Positions 15,050 through 23,808 of a DNA stretch of 64,000 nt are shown here, piece after piece. The notes under the pieces are model-generated. The model ran no database searches and was not told the origin of the DNA. It worked only from the letters and a program-made list of their open reading frames with translations. Every line of letters begins with the position of its first letter. Position 1 is the first letter of the stretch. The stretch lies in assembly GCF_039523175.1 (NCBI RefSeq), contig NZ_BAAAEU010000015.1, forward strand, positions 1 to 64,000, given 5' to 3'. This stretch comes from Dokdonella_A soli (GTDB taxonomy: Bacteria; Pseudomonadota; Gammaproteobacteria; Xanthomonadales; Rhodanobacteraceae). The position numbers and the translations under genes were made by a program.

Positions 15050-15107
15050 GACGACCTCATTCAAGGAATCAGTGTGAAATCTGCGCACCGTGGGTACTCA
15101 ATGTTGC

Positions 15108-15353
15108 GCGCTAGGAGGAGACCGTTGCCAGGCTGCGCGTGATCGGGGCTCATCAGGGAGGGATGCTCGTGGGCACCCACTCGTGAAGGCAGAGCAAAAC
15201 CGTTCCATCCGAGTCGAGGATTTGACCGAAGTCGTCATGGGCGGGAGCCGTCTCCGGCAGGCCAAGTAGTGACTGGTACCATCTGAAGCTACTAGGCACA
15301 TCGCCAACCTCGATGATCGTCCACGTGCGCCTCATGGCGTCCTCGCGCGGCAT
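15108..15353 (-). pseudogene. frameshifted VOC (glyoxalase/bleomycin-resistance) gene fragment
   Basis: The frame from 15353 reads WTIIEVGDVPSSFRWYQSLL and onwards to CLHEW, a normal N-terminal half of a VOC-superfamily protein. At about 15180 the frame goes wrong. One missing G in the run TGGGTGCC would restore GAHEHPSLMSPDHAQPGNG and LLL, which is the expected continuation, in another frame. The sequence also ends prematurely near 15110. The gene therefore carries both a 1-bp deletion and a 3' truncation and is not functional unless this is a sequencing error. Confidence 0.7.
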
Positions 15354-15548
15354 AACGATCGAGCTAAGCGGCGGCGGCCGCAGCGAGCGTCAGCTTACAA
15401 CCGACCCGGTGCGGAAGTTCGTGACCGGCTGCTGTCGGGGAATCAATTGCTTAGGAACCCTGCCAGGCGACCTTGCGTTTTTCCGGCCGCTGAAAGATCG
15501 TACCTATCACAAACAATGAACTGCGACGCGCTTTCGAGAGGGGTGTCC

Positions 15549-18242
15549 ATGGAAATCGAGTTTCGGATGTGGCGCCAGTTATCCACACTGGCGTTAGGCC
15601 TTTGCGCGAGTTTGTCATCCCTCGCGGATACCACCGCGTTTACGGTCGCAGCCGCCACCAAGGGTACGAGCAGCAGCCCCGTCACGATGCTGTTTCCGGT
15701 GACGCGCAGCGGCGACATTGGCTACGAGGCAGTACTGAGCTACCACACGGTCAATGGCACTGCGGCGGCGGGGCTCGACTACGACGCCGCAACCCCAGGC
15801 AGCGTTGTAGTCCCCGCAGGATCCAGCGCCAACATTCCGGTGACCATCGCCGCCTATCCTTCTGGCGGGCCCGACAGAACGTTCCAGGTGGTGCCGGACT
15901 CTGCGACCGGTATTGGGCCGACGCCCGGTTTTGCTGCCCAGCAGACCTTCGGCGCGGGAGCGCGTCCCCTGTTCGTCACTGGCGTAGATGTCAATGGCGA
16001 CGGCAAGCCCGACCTGATCGTGGCGAACAACTTCGGCAACACCGTTTCGGTGCTGCTCAACACCGCCACCCCCGGCGCCGCCACGAGCTTTGCCACTCAG
16101 CAGACGTTCGCCACGGGGGCGCTTCCCTATTCCGTCGCCGTCGCCGATGTCAACGGCGACGGCAAGCCCGACCTGATCGTGGCGAACTACGGCGACAATA
16201 CCGTTTCGGTGCTGCTCAACACCACCGCCCCCGGCGCGGTCATGCCGAGCTTTGCGACCCAGCAGACGTTTGCCACGGGCGCGCATCCCTTTTCCATCAC
16301 CGCCACCGATGTCAACGGCGACGGCAAGCCCGACCTCATCGTGGCCAACTCCGGCGGCAACTCCGTTTCGGTGCTGCTCAACACCACCGCCCCCGGCGCC
16401 GCCACTGCGAGCTTTGCGACCCAGCAAGCGTTTGCCGCGGGCTTGCATCCCTTTTCCGTCACCGCCACCGATGTCAACGGCGACGGCAAGGCCGACCTGA
16501 TCGTGGCGAACTACGGCAGCAACTCCGTTTCGGTGCTGCTCAACACCACCGCCTCCGGTGCGGTCACGCCGAGCTTTGCCATCCAGCAGACGTTCGCCAC
16601 GGGCGCGGCCCCCTATTCCGTCACCGCCACCGATGTCAACGGCGACGGCAAGCCCGACCTGATCGTGGCGAACAACAACGGCAACACCGTTTCGGTGCTG
16701 CTCAACACCACCGCCTCCAGCGCGACCACGCCGAGCTTTGGCGCCCAGCAGACGTTCGCCGCGGGATCGGGTCCCATTTCCGTCACCGCCACCGATGTCA
16801 ACGGTGACGGCAAGCCCGACCTGATCGTGGCGAACTACGGCGGCAACTCCGTTTCGGTGCTGCTCAACAAGACCGCCCCTGGCGCCCCCACGGCGCGCTT
16901 TGCCATCCAGCAGGCGTTCGCCGCCGGAGCAGGCGCCGTTTCTGTCAACGCCACCGATGTCAATGGCGACGGCAAGCCCGACCTGATCGTGGCGAACGGC
17001 AACGACAACACCGTTTCGGTGCTGCTCAACACCACCGCCCCCGGGGCCACGCCAAACTTTGCCACCCAGCAAACCTTCACCGCGGGCACGCATCCAAATT
17101 CCGTCACCGCCACCGATGTCAACGGCGACGGCAAGCCCGACCTGATCGTGGCGAACGGCAACGACAACACCGTTTCGGTGCTGCTCAACACCACCGCCCC
17201 CGGTGCGGCCACACCGAGCTTTGCCACCCAGCAGACATTCGCCACCGGCGTGGCTCCCCACTCCGTCACCGCCGCTGATGTGAATGGTGATGGCAAACCC
17301 GATCTGATCGTGGCGAACACCGACGACAACACGGTTTCGGTGTTGCTCAACACCACCGCCCCCGGTTCGGCCATGCCGAGCTTTGCCACCCAGCGGACGT
17401 TCGTCACAGGCGGTGGTCCCGAATCCGTGATCGCCGCCGATGTCAACGGCGATGGCAGGCCCGACCTGATCGTGGCGAACTACAGCGGCGCCGTCTCGGT
17501 ACTGCTCAATACCACCGCGCCGGGCGCCGCCTCATCGAGCTTCGCTACCCAACAAACCTTTGCGTCGGGATCGAGTTCGAATTCTGTTGCCGCTGCCGAC
17601 GTCAACGGCGACGGCAAGCCTGACCTCGTTGTGGCAAATCGCCTCGACCATGCGGTCTCTGTGCTGCTCAACACCACCGCCTCGGGCGCCACGACGCCGA
17701 GCTTCGCCACGCAGCAAACGTTCGCCACAGGATCGATTCCTGCTTCTGTGACCGCTGCTGATATCAACGGGGATGGCAAACCCGACCTGATTGCGGCGAA
17801 CTTCGGCGGCAACTCCGTTTCGGTGCTGCTCAACACCACCGCCCCCGGTGCGGCCACGGCGAGCTTTGCCACCCAGCAGACGTTCGTCACCGGACTGGCT
17901 CCCTTCTCCGTCACCGTCGCCGATGTCAATGGCGACGGCAAGCCCGACCTGATCGTGGCAAACGACAACGACAACACCGTTTCGGTGCTACTCAACACCA
18001 CCGCCCCCGGGGCCGCCACACCGACCTTCGCCACCCAGCAGACGTTCGCCACGGGCGCGTCTCCCAACTCCATCGTCGTCGCCGATGTCAATGGCGACGG
18101 CAAGCCCGACCTGATCGCGGCGAACTATGCCGACACCACCGTTTCGGTGCTGCTCAATGCACAGTATCTAGGGATTCCCTCAGCAAGTCCGGCCACCGGC
18201 ACCATCGTGCACGACTACATTTTCGCGAACGGATTCGAATAA
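15549..18242 (+). CDS. secreted FG-GAP/VCBS repeat protein
   Basis: The 897-residue product starts with a signal peptide (to about residue 26) and a Calx-beta-like domain (about 28-105, with HTVNGTAAAGLDYDA). Fourteen near-identical repeats of about 53 residues follow, each with the calcium loop DVNGDGKPDLIVAN and VSVLLNTT, typical of FG-GAP/VCBS integrin-alpha-like propellers. Fourteen repeats could form two seven-bladed propellers. The protein ends in DYIFANGFE. It is expected outside the cell or on the surface, in calcium-dependent binding. The start at 15549 follows GAGAGGGG; upstream ATGs at 15519 and 15447 lack a ribosome-binding site. Confidence 0.88.
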   Translation: MEIEFRMWRQLSTLALGLCASLSSLADTTAFTVAAATKGTSSSPVTMLFPVTRSGDIGYEAVLSYHTVNGTAAAGLDYDAATPGSVVVPAGSSANIPVTIAAYPSGGPDRTFQVVPDSATGIGPTPGFAAQQTFGAGARPLFVTGVDVNGDGKPDLIVANNFGNTVSVLLNTATPGAATSFATQQTFATGALPYSVAVADVNGDGKPDLIVANYGDNTVSVLLNTTAPGAVMPSFATQQTFATGAHPFSITATDVNGDGKPDLIVANSGGNSVSVLLNTTAPGAATASFATQQAFAAGLHPFSVTATDVNGDGKADLIVANYGSNSVSVLLNTTASGAVTPSFAIQQTFATGAAPYSVTATDVNGDGKPDLIVANNNGNTVSVLLNTTASSATTPSFGAQQTFAAGSGPISVTATDVNGDGKPDLIVANYGGNSVSVLLNKTAPGAPTARFAIQQAFAAGAGAVSVNATDVNGDGKPDLIVANGNDNTVSVLLNTTAPGATPNFATQQTFTAGTHPNSVTATDVNGDGKPDLIVANGNDNTVSVLLNTTAPGAATPSFATQQTFATGVAPHSVTAADVNGDGKPDLIVANTDDNTVSVLLNTTAPGSAMPSFATQRTFVTGGGPESVIAADVNGDGRPDLIVANYSGAVSVLLNTTAPGAASSSFATQQTFASGSSSNSVAAADVNGDGKPDLVVANRLDHAVSVLLNTTASGATTPSFATQQTFATGSIPASVTAADINGDGKPDLIAANFGGNSVSVLLNTTAPGAATASFATQQTFVTGLAPFSVTVADVNGDGKPDLIVANDNDNTVSVLLNTTAPGAATPTFATQQTFATGASPNSIVVADVNGDGKPDLIAANYADTTVSVLLNAQYLGIPSASPATGTIVHDYIFANGFE
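15930..18162 (+). repeat. 14-unit DNA-level tandem repeat of FG-GAP gene
   Basis: Units of about 156-162 bp are repeated fourteen times with long identical stretches such as gatgtcaacggcgacggcaa. Units 1-10 and 12-14 look more alike at the DNA level than protein constraint would need, which suggests recombination or gene conversion. Assembly or copy-number errors are possible here. Confidence 0.85.
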
Positions 18243-18371
18243 TTCGGCGGGCAGTTCCGGCGCGGCGCGAGGATGAATTGGCGGCGCTCGCGATGCGCTC
18301 GATCCCGGGTCGACCATGCGCCGCGCCGCGGACAAGCGCGGCGGAAACGGCGTGCAGGTCAGCTGGTGTGA

Positions 18372-18525
18372 CTACGCGAGCAGATACCCTGCCTTGACGA
18401 GCGGAAGCTCACGAATGCGACGGCCGGTCGCTGCAAACAAGGCGTTGACCAGAGCGGGGGCGAACGGCCCCACAGCTTCTTCCCCAACACCCCCGGGCGC
18501 TTCGGCGCTGCCCATTTCATCGGAT
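18372..18525 (-). pseudogene. 3' end of a molybdopterin oxidoreductase large subunit
   Basis: On the minus strand a frame reads EAVGPFAPALVNALFAATGR and RIRELPLVKAGYLLA before a stop at 18374-18372. This is the characteristic C-terminus of isoquinoline 1-oxidoreductase/aldehyde dehydrogenase-type molybdopterin subunits, which end GEPGxPPxAPALANALFxATGxRIRxLP. Only about 50 codons remain; the rest of the roughly 700-residue gene is gone. Confidence 0.6.
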
Positions 18526-18618
18526 CCACCTCGGTTTTGTCGGCATACCCTTCCAAGGTATTCTGCAAGTGGCCCATGTTAAAAGGGCCACCTTGTAGAA
18601 ATATGGGTGGGGCGCTTT

Positions 18619-20094
18619 ATGGATCCGTTGTTCGAGATCGAGATGGAACGCCCCATCCCGGGATCGCGGGACGCCGGCCGCTTCCTCTATCGTCAATTGA
18701 AGGACGCCATCCAAGATGGCCGCCTCGCTGCCGGTACCCAGCTGCCCGCAGGCCGCAAATCGGCTGCATTCTTCGGCGTTTCACGCAACACCGCGGCCGA
18801 AGTCTATGACCGATTGTCGAATGAGGGCCTCGTCGTCGCCCGCCATGGCTCGGGCACCTATGTCGCCGATCTACCCCCGGAACCCGCATCGTTACCTTCG
18901 CCGGCCAGCACGTACCGGCTGAATACCTTCTGGCTCCAAGAGGATGTGACCACGGCCATGGGGTTCTGGCGCGACGATTTGTCGGTCGTCCCGCGCGCCG
19001 AGACGGTGATGGACTTTCGTCCCGCCTTGATCGATCCCCGCCTGTTCCCGTTCGACGTCTATCGTCGCGTCAGTGCCAAGCAGTTGCGCGGTCTGGAGAA
19101 GAAGCCCGCTGCGTACAAAAGTCCGCAAGGCAATCAGGGCAATTTTCATCTGCGGGAGGCCATCACCAACCATATCGCCCTGACCCGCGCCGTGGTCTGT
19201 CGTTCCGACGACGTCGTTGTCACAGCGGGCGCACAGCAGGCCTTCGATCTTTTGGCGCGCATCCTGGTGACGCCGGGCGAGACCGTGGTGGCCGTCGAGG
19301 ACCCCGGTTATCCGCCGATGCGCGTCGCCTTTGCTGCCGCCGGCGCGCGGATCGTGCCGGTGGAAGTGGATGAAGAGGGGCTGGTCGTCGACGGCTTGCC
19401 GGCTAGTGTTGGAGTCATCTGCGTCTGCCCATCGCATCAGTTTCCGTTGGGCATCACCATGTCGAAGCGCCGTCGCGCCGCATTGGTGGATTTCGCTCGC
19501 CGGCACGCGTCGGTCATCGTCGAGGATGACTACGACGGCGAGTTCCGGTTTGGCGACAACCCGCTGCAATCGCTGCGCGCCAGCGATGCGGCGGATGTCG
19601 TGTTCTACGTGGGCACCTTTTCGAAGTGCATGCTGCCGTCCCTCCGTCTCGGTTTCGTCGTTGTGCCGGACTGGGCGCGACGCACCTTGGTTGCGGCGAA
19701 GAACTGTCTCGACTGGCATTGCTCGACGCCACTGCAGACCGGCGTGTCCGCGTTCATCGCAGAAGGGCATCTGGCGCGCCACGTCCGTAAGATGCGCCAG
19801 ATCTACAGCAGGCGACGCCAGCTGCTGTATGCGCTGCTGAGGCGAGACTTTTCGGACTGGCTGGAGCCGATTCCCTCGCTGTACGGCATGCACGTTGCCG
19901 CCTGGGCTCGGGACGGAGTCGATCTGGACGCTGCTATTCAAGCCCTTGCGGGGCGCTCCGTGAAGATCCATACGCTCGGACGCTATCACTTGAGGCAGTC
20001 GCCCCGCTCGGGACTCGTGTTCGGCTACGGCGCGGTTGATCTGCCCGAGATCGAACGCGGTCTCGCTGCGCTACGAGGGGTGCTGGTGCAATGA
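18619..20094 (+). CDS. MocR/PdxR-type GntR regulator with aminotransferase domain
   Basis: The product has 491 residues. An N-terminal GntR winged helix (about residues 20-85, with GTQLPAGRKSAAFFGVSRNT) is joined to a fold-type I aminotransferase-like domain (about 130-490). The PLP lysine is in TFSK (K336), with DDYDGEF upstream. MocR proteins bind PLP and usually control vitamin B6, GABA or amino-acid genes. No pdx or gab gene is adjacent, so the target is not evident. The ATG at 18619 follows a G-rich ribosome-binding site; a GTG four codons earlier is an alternative. Confidence 0.9.
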   Translation: MDPLFEIEMERPIPGSRDAGRFLYRQLKDAIQDGRLAAGTQLPAGRKSAAFFGVSRNTAAEVYDRLSNEGLVVARHGSGTYVADLPPEPASLPSPASTYRLNTFWLQEDVTTAMGFWRDDLSVVPRAETVMDFRPALIDPRLFPFDVYRRVSAKQLRGLEKKPAAYKSPQGNQGNFHLREAITNHIALTRAVVCRSDDVVVTAGAQQAFDLLARILVTPGETVVAVEDPGYPPMRVAFAAAGARIVPVEVDEEGLVVDGLPASVGVICVCPSHQFPLGITMSKRRRAALVDFARRHASVIVEDDYDGEFRFGDNPLQSLRASDAADVVFYVGTFSKCMLPSLRLGFVVVPDWARRTLVAAKNCLDWHCSTPLQTGVSAFIAEGHLARHVRKMRQIYSRRRQLLYALLRRDFSDWLEPIPSLYGMHVAAWARDGVDLDAAIQALAGRSVKIHTLGRYHLRQSPRSGLVFGYGAVDLPEIERGLAALRGVLVQ

Positions 20095-20217
20095 GGCCGC
20101 ATGGCGCCTGGACAGACCCACGCTCGGTGCCCTGGGCGCCAGACAGAGGCTCGTGGACGACAACCACGGGTCAACTGCCAGGCTCATTTACTGGGCCCAT
20201 TCCCGACCGCCGGCCTC

Positions 20218-20616
20218 TCAACGCGGACGATGCTGCGTGCCCACACCAGCGGTAATGAAGAGTGCCGTTGCCTCGCCGATGATGTCGGCCGTATGCCAGG
20301 TTCCGCGCTCATTGATCGCATATTCCCCGGGTCCCAGAACGACAGATTGCTTCGATCCATCTGGCCGCTCCTGGTGCAGCGTCATGCTGCCCGCAAGGCA
20401 AAGCACTACCTCGGCCCCGTTTGGATGCATTTCCCACATGCTCCACGAATCCTTGAAGGTAAACGTGCTGACCAATCGACCTTCGACACCGTCTGAATAG
20501 TGTCGCTCGGCGTAGCCGGCGTACCAGTCCATGGATCCCGTGAAGGCGGGTTCAATGGTCGCAGCCGCCCCGAGCCCGAGATGAATCGGATTCACTGCGA
20601 TATGGGTTCCAGCCAT
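20218..20616 (-). CDS. cupin-domain protein
   Basis: This 132-residue single-domain cupin has the beta-barrel patterns WSMWEMHPNGAEVVLCLAGS and VVLGPGEYAINERGTWHTAD. The usual two-histidine-plus-glutamate metal site is only partly present: H64 and E68 in motif 1 and H107 in motif 2. Such small cupins often act as sensors, isomerases or dioxygenase-like proteins. It is convergent with the MocR gene, which could be either a regulator or an unrelated neighbour. The specific substrate is unknown. Confidence 0.8.
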   Translation of the reverse strand: MAGTHIAVNPIHLGLGAAATIEPAFTGSMDWYAGYAERHYSDGVEGRLVSTFTFKDSWSMWEMHPNGAEVVLCLAGSMTLHQERPDGSKQSVVLGPGEYAINERGTWHTADIIGEATALFITAGVGTQHRPR

Positions 20617-20700
20617 GTGCCTCTCCGTATTGGGACTGCTAACGACCCTACGCTACGCGATGATGGTGCCGTCGCAAAGATCCGCGGTCCATCGCGCACC

Positions 20701-21777
20701 CTAGTCCAATGAATTGCCTTGCACGCGCGTCAGCTTCAATGGCAGCGTCGTTTGATTCTGGGTCCATGTACCGGAGATCGCATCGTGCTTCGCGTCGAGC
20801 TTCCCGGTGAAGCGGCCCTCGGATCCTCCGTTGGCGAACGTCACCGCGTCGCCATCGATCTTTACGCTATCGATCGGCGTTCCATTCATGTCCTCGTCGA
20901 TGCCATCGACCGTGCCGGTAGGCTTGCCCTGCGCGTCGGGCCAAAGATGCACGGCGACGCGGAACGTGCCGTCCGAAGAGGCGAGATTGCCGCGCCAGTT
21001 GCCGAAAGCGCCTTCGCGATAGCGGTCGGCCGGCGAGTGCACGGCGACCGGCTCGGAATACTTGATGGCCGACGTGCCGCCTCCGATCCAACCGGCGCTT
21101 TCGTATTCGAGCCGCCGCGCCGTCGCCGCGGCGATGTCACGGCCGAAGTATCCGTCGACGATGTGCAGTGCGAGATCAATGCCGGAGCTGAGTCCACCGG
21201 CGGTGTAGACGACGCTGTCGCTCTGCACGAAGCGCATGTCGCGCTGCAGTCGCACGTTTGGAAACTCGTGCTGAAATTGGACCCAGTAGCCGTGGTGCGT
21301 CGTTGCCGGCTTGCCATCGAGCAGGCCCGCTTTCGCGAGCTTGAACGCGCCGGTGCAGACTGACATCACGACATCGCTGTGCGCCGCCGCGTTGCGCAGC
21401 CATTCCATCATCTTCGGCGAGTCGCCTCGCTGCGCCGGAACGACGACGATCTTCGGGACCGGCGCGTTGTCGAACGTGTAGTCCGGCGTCACGGTCATCC
21501 CACCGGAGACGCGCAGCGGCTGGATGCTGTCGGACACGACATACGGTTTGAACACGTGCTGATCGGCCATCGCGCTGCCTCGCGCTGGCACCATGACATC
21601 CTGAAACACTTCCCACGGACCGGCGAAGTCGATCATCGCGGCGCCTTCAGTCACGACGAACGCGACCGGAATCGAGCCGTGCTCCGGTGCGGAGAGTTTC
21701 GTGCGCGCAGTCGGCTCGGCCGCGATGGCGTTAACAGAAAGAGCTGCAAACAGAAAGAAGGGGATCGTGCGGGGCAT
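20701..21777 (-). CDS. exported DJ-1/PfpI protein with C-terminal lipocalin-like domain
   Basis: The 358-residue protein has a signal peptide (residues 1-20) and a DJ-1/PfpI (GATase1-like) domain at about 36-220. Its nucleophile elbow is VVMSVCTGAFKLAKAGLLDG, with Cys141. Unlike GlxA/AraC-type regulators there is no DNA-binding domain. Instead residues 255-358 form a beta-rich domain of the kind WRGNL...GTFRVAVHL, GTVDGIDEDMNGTPIDSV and SGTWTQNQTTLPLKLTR. That domain is usually found at the N-terminus of secreted alpha/beta hydrolases in this group. Location is probably periplasmic. The ATG at 21777 follows GAGGA. Confidence 0.82.
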   Translation of the reverse strand: MPRTIPFFLFAALSVNAIAAEPTARTKLSAPEHGSIPVAFVVTEGAAMIDFAGPWEVFQDVMVPARGSAMADQHVFKPYVVSDSIQPLRVSGGMTVTPDYTFDNAPVPKIVVVPAQRGDSPKMMEWLRNAAAHSDVVMSVCTGAFKLAKAGLLDGKPATTHHGYWVQFQHEFPNVRLQRDMRFVQSDSVVYTAGGLSSGIDLALHIVDGYFGRDIAAATARRLEYESAGWIGGGTSAIKYSEPVAVHSPADRYREGAFGNWRGNLASSDGTFRVAVHLWPDAQGKPTGTVDGIDEDMNGTPIDSVKIDGDAVTFANGGSEGRFTGKLDAKHDAISGTWTQNQTTLPLKLTRVQGNSLD

Positions 21778-21908
21778 GGGATGTTCCTCAACGGTGAGAC
21801 TCAAGCATGGTCCCGAGACAACTCGAACGCGATGCCGCTCACTGCACGTGTCCGACACTCGGCTGCAAACGGACCCCTGCAATGTTGTGCCTGCGCTAAC
21901 CTTGCACC

Positions 21909-22991
21909 ATGACGACCGGGACGAACAAAGCGGCGTTGCATCGCTGGAACGCGGCGATCTGGCTCGTGATCGCGCTATTCAGCGCGACGCAGACCGTGTT
22001 CGTGATGCGTGCCGAGGGCATGCATCACGCGTGGGCGGCGTTGTACGTCGTGCAGGTGCTGATGTGGTTGCCGTGGGCGATCGCGACGCCGCCCGTGCTG
22101 GCATTGGCGCAGCGTTTCCCGATCGAAAGGCCGACGCCAATCACGTTCGGACTACACGTCATTGCGTGCGGGTCAATCGACCTCGCCATGTCGGCGTGGA
22201 CGGCGCTGCTCGAAGTGTGGCTGAACCCGTGGGCGATCAACGCTTCGCCCGGGAGGTTCATGCCACTGTGGTTCGATCATGTGTACAACGGCATTTTTCA
22301 GTCGGTGTTTCTGTACGCTGCGATCCTCGCCGCTGGATACATCGTCTTGTCGCGGCAACGTTTGGCGCAGCAGCAGATTGATACGGCGGTATTGGGCGAG
22401 GCGCTGACGCGCGCGCAACTCGAAGCGTTGCGGCGCCAGATCGAACCGCATTTTCTCTTTAACGCGCTGAACAGCGTCGTCGCGCTGATCCGCGAAGGCC
22501 GCGCCGACACGGCCGCCAGCACGCTGGTTGCACTGAGCGATGTGTTGCGTGGGTTGATGGACAGCTCCGGCCGGCAGGAAGTCGCGCTTGCCGAAGAACT
22601 CGGGTTCCTCGATCGCTACCTCGAAATCCAGAAGGTGCGTTTCGCCGACCGCCTGTGCATCGAGATCCACATCGCGGACGAGCTGCTATCGGCCCGCGTG
22701 CCGTGCCTCGTGCTGCAACCGCTCGTCGAAAATGCGATCCGGCACGGCATCGCGAAGCACGCAGGCGGAGGAAGCGTGCGTATCGCGGCCGTGCGCGCCA
22801 ACGGGCGGCTCGATCTCAGCGTCTACAACGACGGCCCGCAGCTTGGCGACGTGCACGAAGATTCCGGTGTCGGCCTCGCCAATGTGCGCGCGCGCCTGCG
22901 CGGCCTGTACGGCGACGAGTTTGCTTTCGCGCTGCGCAACGCGAACCCAGGCGTCGAGGCGAACGTGTCGCTGCCGTACCGCGCGGAGTGA
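21909..22991 (+). CDS. LytS/YpdA-family sensor histidine kinase
   Basis: The 360-residue protein has four predicted membrane helices in residues 15-148, a short coiled-coil linker and a His_kinase domain with the phosphoacceptor H181 in EPHFLFNALNS. The ATPase domain follows, with LVENAIRHG (N box) and GVGLANVRARL (G box). No separate periplasmic sensor domain is visible, so the helices themselves are the likely sensor. The response regulator follows after 4 bp. The gene diverges from the DJ-1/PfpI gene across a 131-bp region, which may be its target. Confidence 0.92.
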   Translation: MTTGTNKAALHRWNAAIWLVIALFSATQTVFVMRAEGMHHAWAALYVVQVLMWLPWAIATPPVLALAQRFPIERPTPITFGLHVIACGSIDLAMSAWTALLEVWLNPWAINASPGRFMPLWFDHVYNGIFQSVFLYAAILAAGYIVLSRQRLAQQQIDTAVLGEALTRAQLEALRRQIEPHFLFNALNSVVALIREGRADTAASTLVALSDVLRGLMDSSGRQEVALAEELGFLDRYLEIQKVRFADRLCIEIHIADELLSARVPCLVLQPLVENAIRHGIAKHAGGGSVRIAAVRANGRLDLSVYNDGPQLGDVHEDSGVGLANVRARLRGLYGDEFAFALRNANPGVEANVSLPYRAE

Positions 22992-22995
22992 GCGC

Positions 22996-23724
22996 GTGAA
23001 TACGGACCTAGTCCCCATTCGCGCGCTCGTCGTCGACGACGAGCCGCTCGCGCGCAGCGACGTGTGCCGGATGCTGCGCACATACCCGCAGATCGACGTC
23101 GTGCGGCAGTGTGGCAATGGTCTCGAGGCGCTTGCCGCGATCAAGGAACTCGCCCCCGATCTGGTGTTTCTCGACGTGCAGATGCCCGAATGCGACGGCT
23201 TCGAGGTGCTCGAGCGCCTCGGCGGACGGTTGCCGCCAGTCATTGTGTTCGTGACCGCTTACGACGTGTACGCGCTGCGCGCGTTCGAAGCCGGCGCGCT
23301 CGATTACCTGCTGAAACCGTACGACGACACGCGATTCGGCAAGATGCTCGCCCGCGTCATCGAGCGCATGGCCGCGATCCGCGCCGTGCCGGCAACGTGC
23401 GAGCGCCTCGCGATTCGGAGCGCGGGCGAAGTCGTGTTCATCGACGTGGCAGCGATCGACTGGATCGAGTCTGCAGACTACTACGCGTGCCTGCACGTCG
23501 GCGCGACGACGCACATCCTGCGCCGCAGCCTCACCGAGCTCGAAGCTGATATGCGCGGCGTGGGATTCGCGCGCATCCACCGTTCCACCATCGTGAACCT
23601 CGACCGCGTGCGGCGGTTGGCACCAGGTCCCGATGGTGACTACGAGATCGCGTTGCACGACGGCACGCGGTTGAAAGTGAGCAGGCGTCACAGGCGCGAC
23701 GTGCTTGCGCGGCTTGGATGTTGA
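22996..23724 (+). CDS. LytTR-family response regulator
   Basis: The 242-residue product has a receiver domain (about 8-125) with the acidic pair DDE (14-16), phosphoacceptor D60 in VFLDVQMPECDG, and the conserved K of LLKPYDD. A LytTR DNA-binding domain follows at about 140-240 (IDWIESADYYACLHVG, then FARIHRSTIVNLDRVRRL). LytTR regulators bind direct repeats upstream of their targets. The start is GTG at 22996, 4 bp after the kinase stop codon, so both are cotranscribed. It is probably activated by the upstream LytS-type kinase. Confidence 0.92.
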   Translation: MNTDLVPIRALVVDDEPLARSDVCRMLRTYPQIDVVRQCGNGLEALAAIKELAPDLVFLDVQMPECDGFEVLERLGGRLPPVIVFVTAYDVYALRAFEAGALDYLLKPYDDTRFGKMLARVIERMAAIRAVPATCERLAIRSAGEVVFIDVAAIDWIESADYYACLHVGATTHILRRSLTELEADMRGVGFARIHRSTIVNLDRVRRLAPGPDGDYEIALHDGTRLKVSRRHRRDVLARLGC

Positions 23725-23808
23725 GTTCCTCCGAGAAGTGAACCGGACTCCGTTTTTGGACTCCGCTTTTTAAGGGCAGACGAAAGCACGATCTGCGGTC
23801 TCGTCGAG

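Noticed and set aside
15615..17261. 548-codon antisense open frame across the FG-GAP gene
   Set aside because: It is the mirror of a highly repetitive GC-rich gene. Its translation is a Gly/Val/Arg-rich repeat without a start signal or motif.
15930..18162. CRISPR array
   Set aside because: The regular repeat spacing comes from coding FG-GAP units of about 160 bp with no unique spacers or cas genes.
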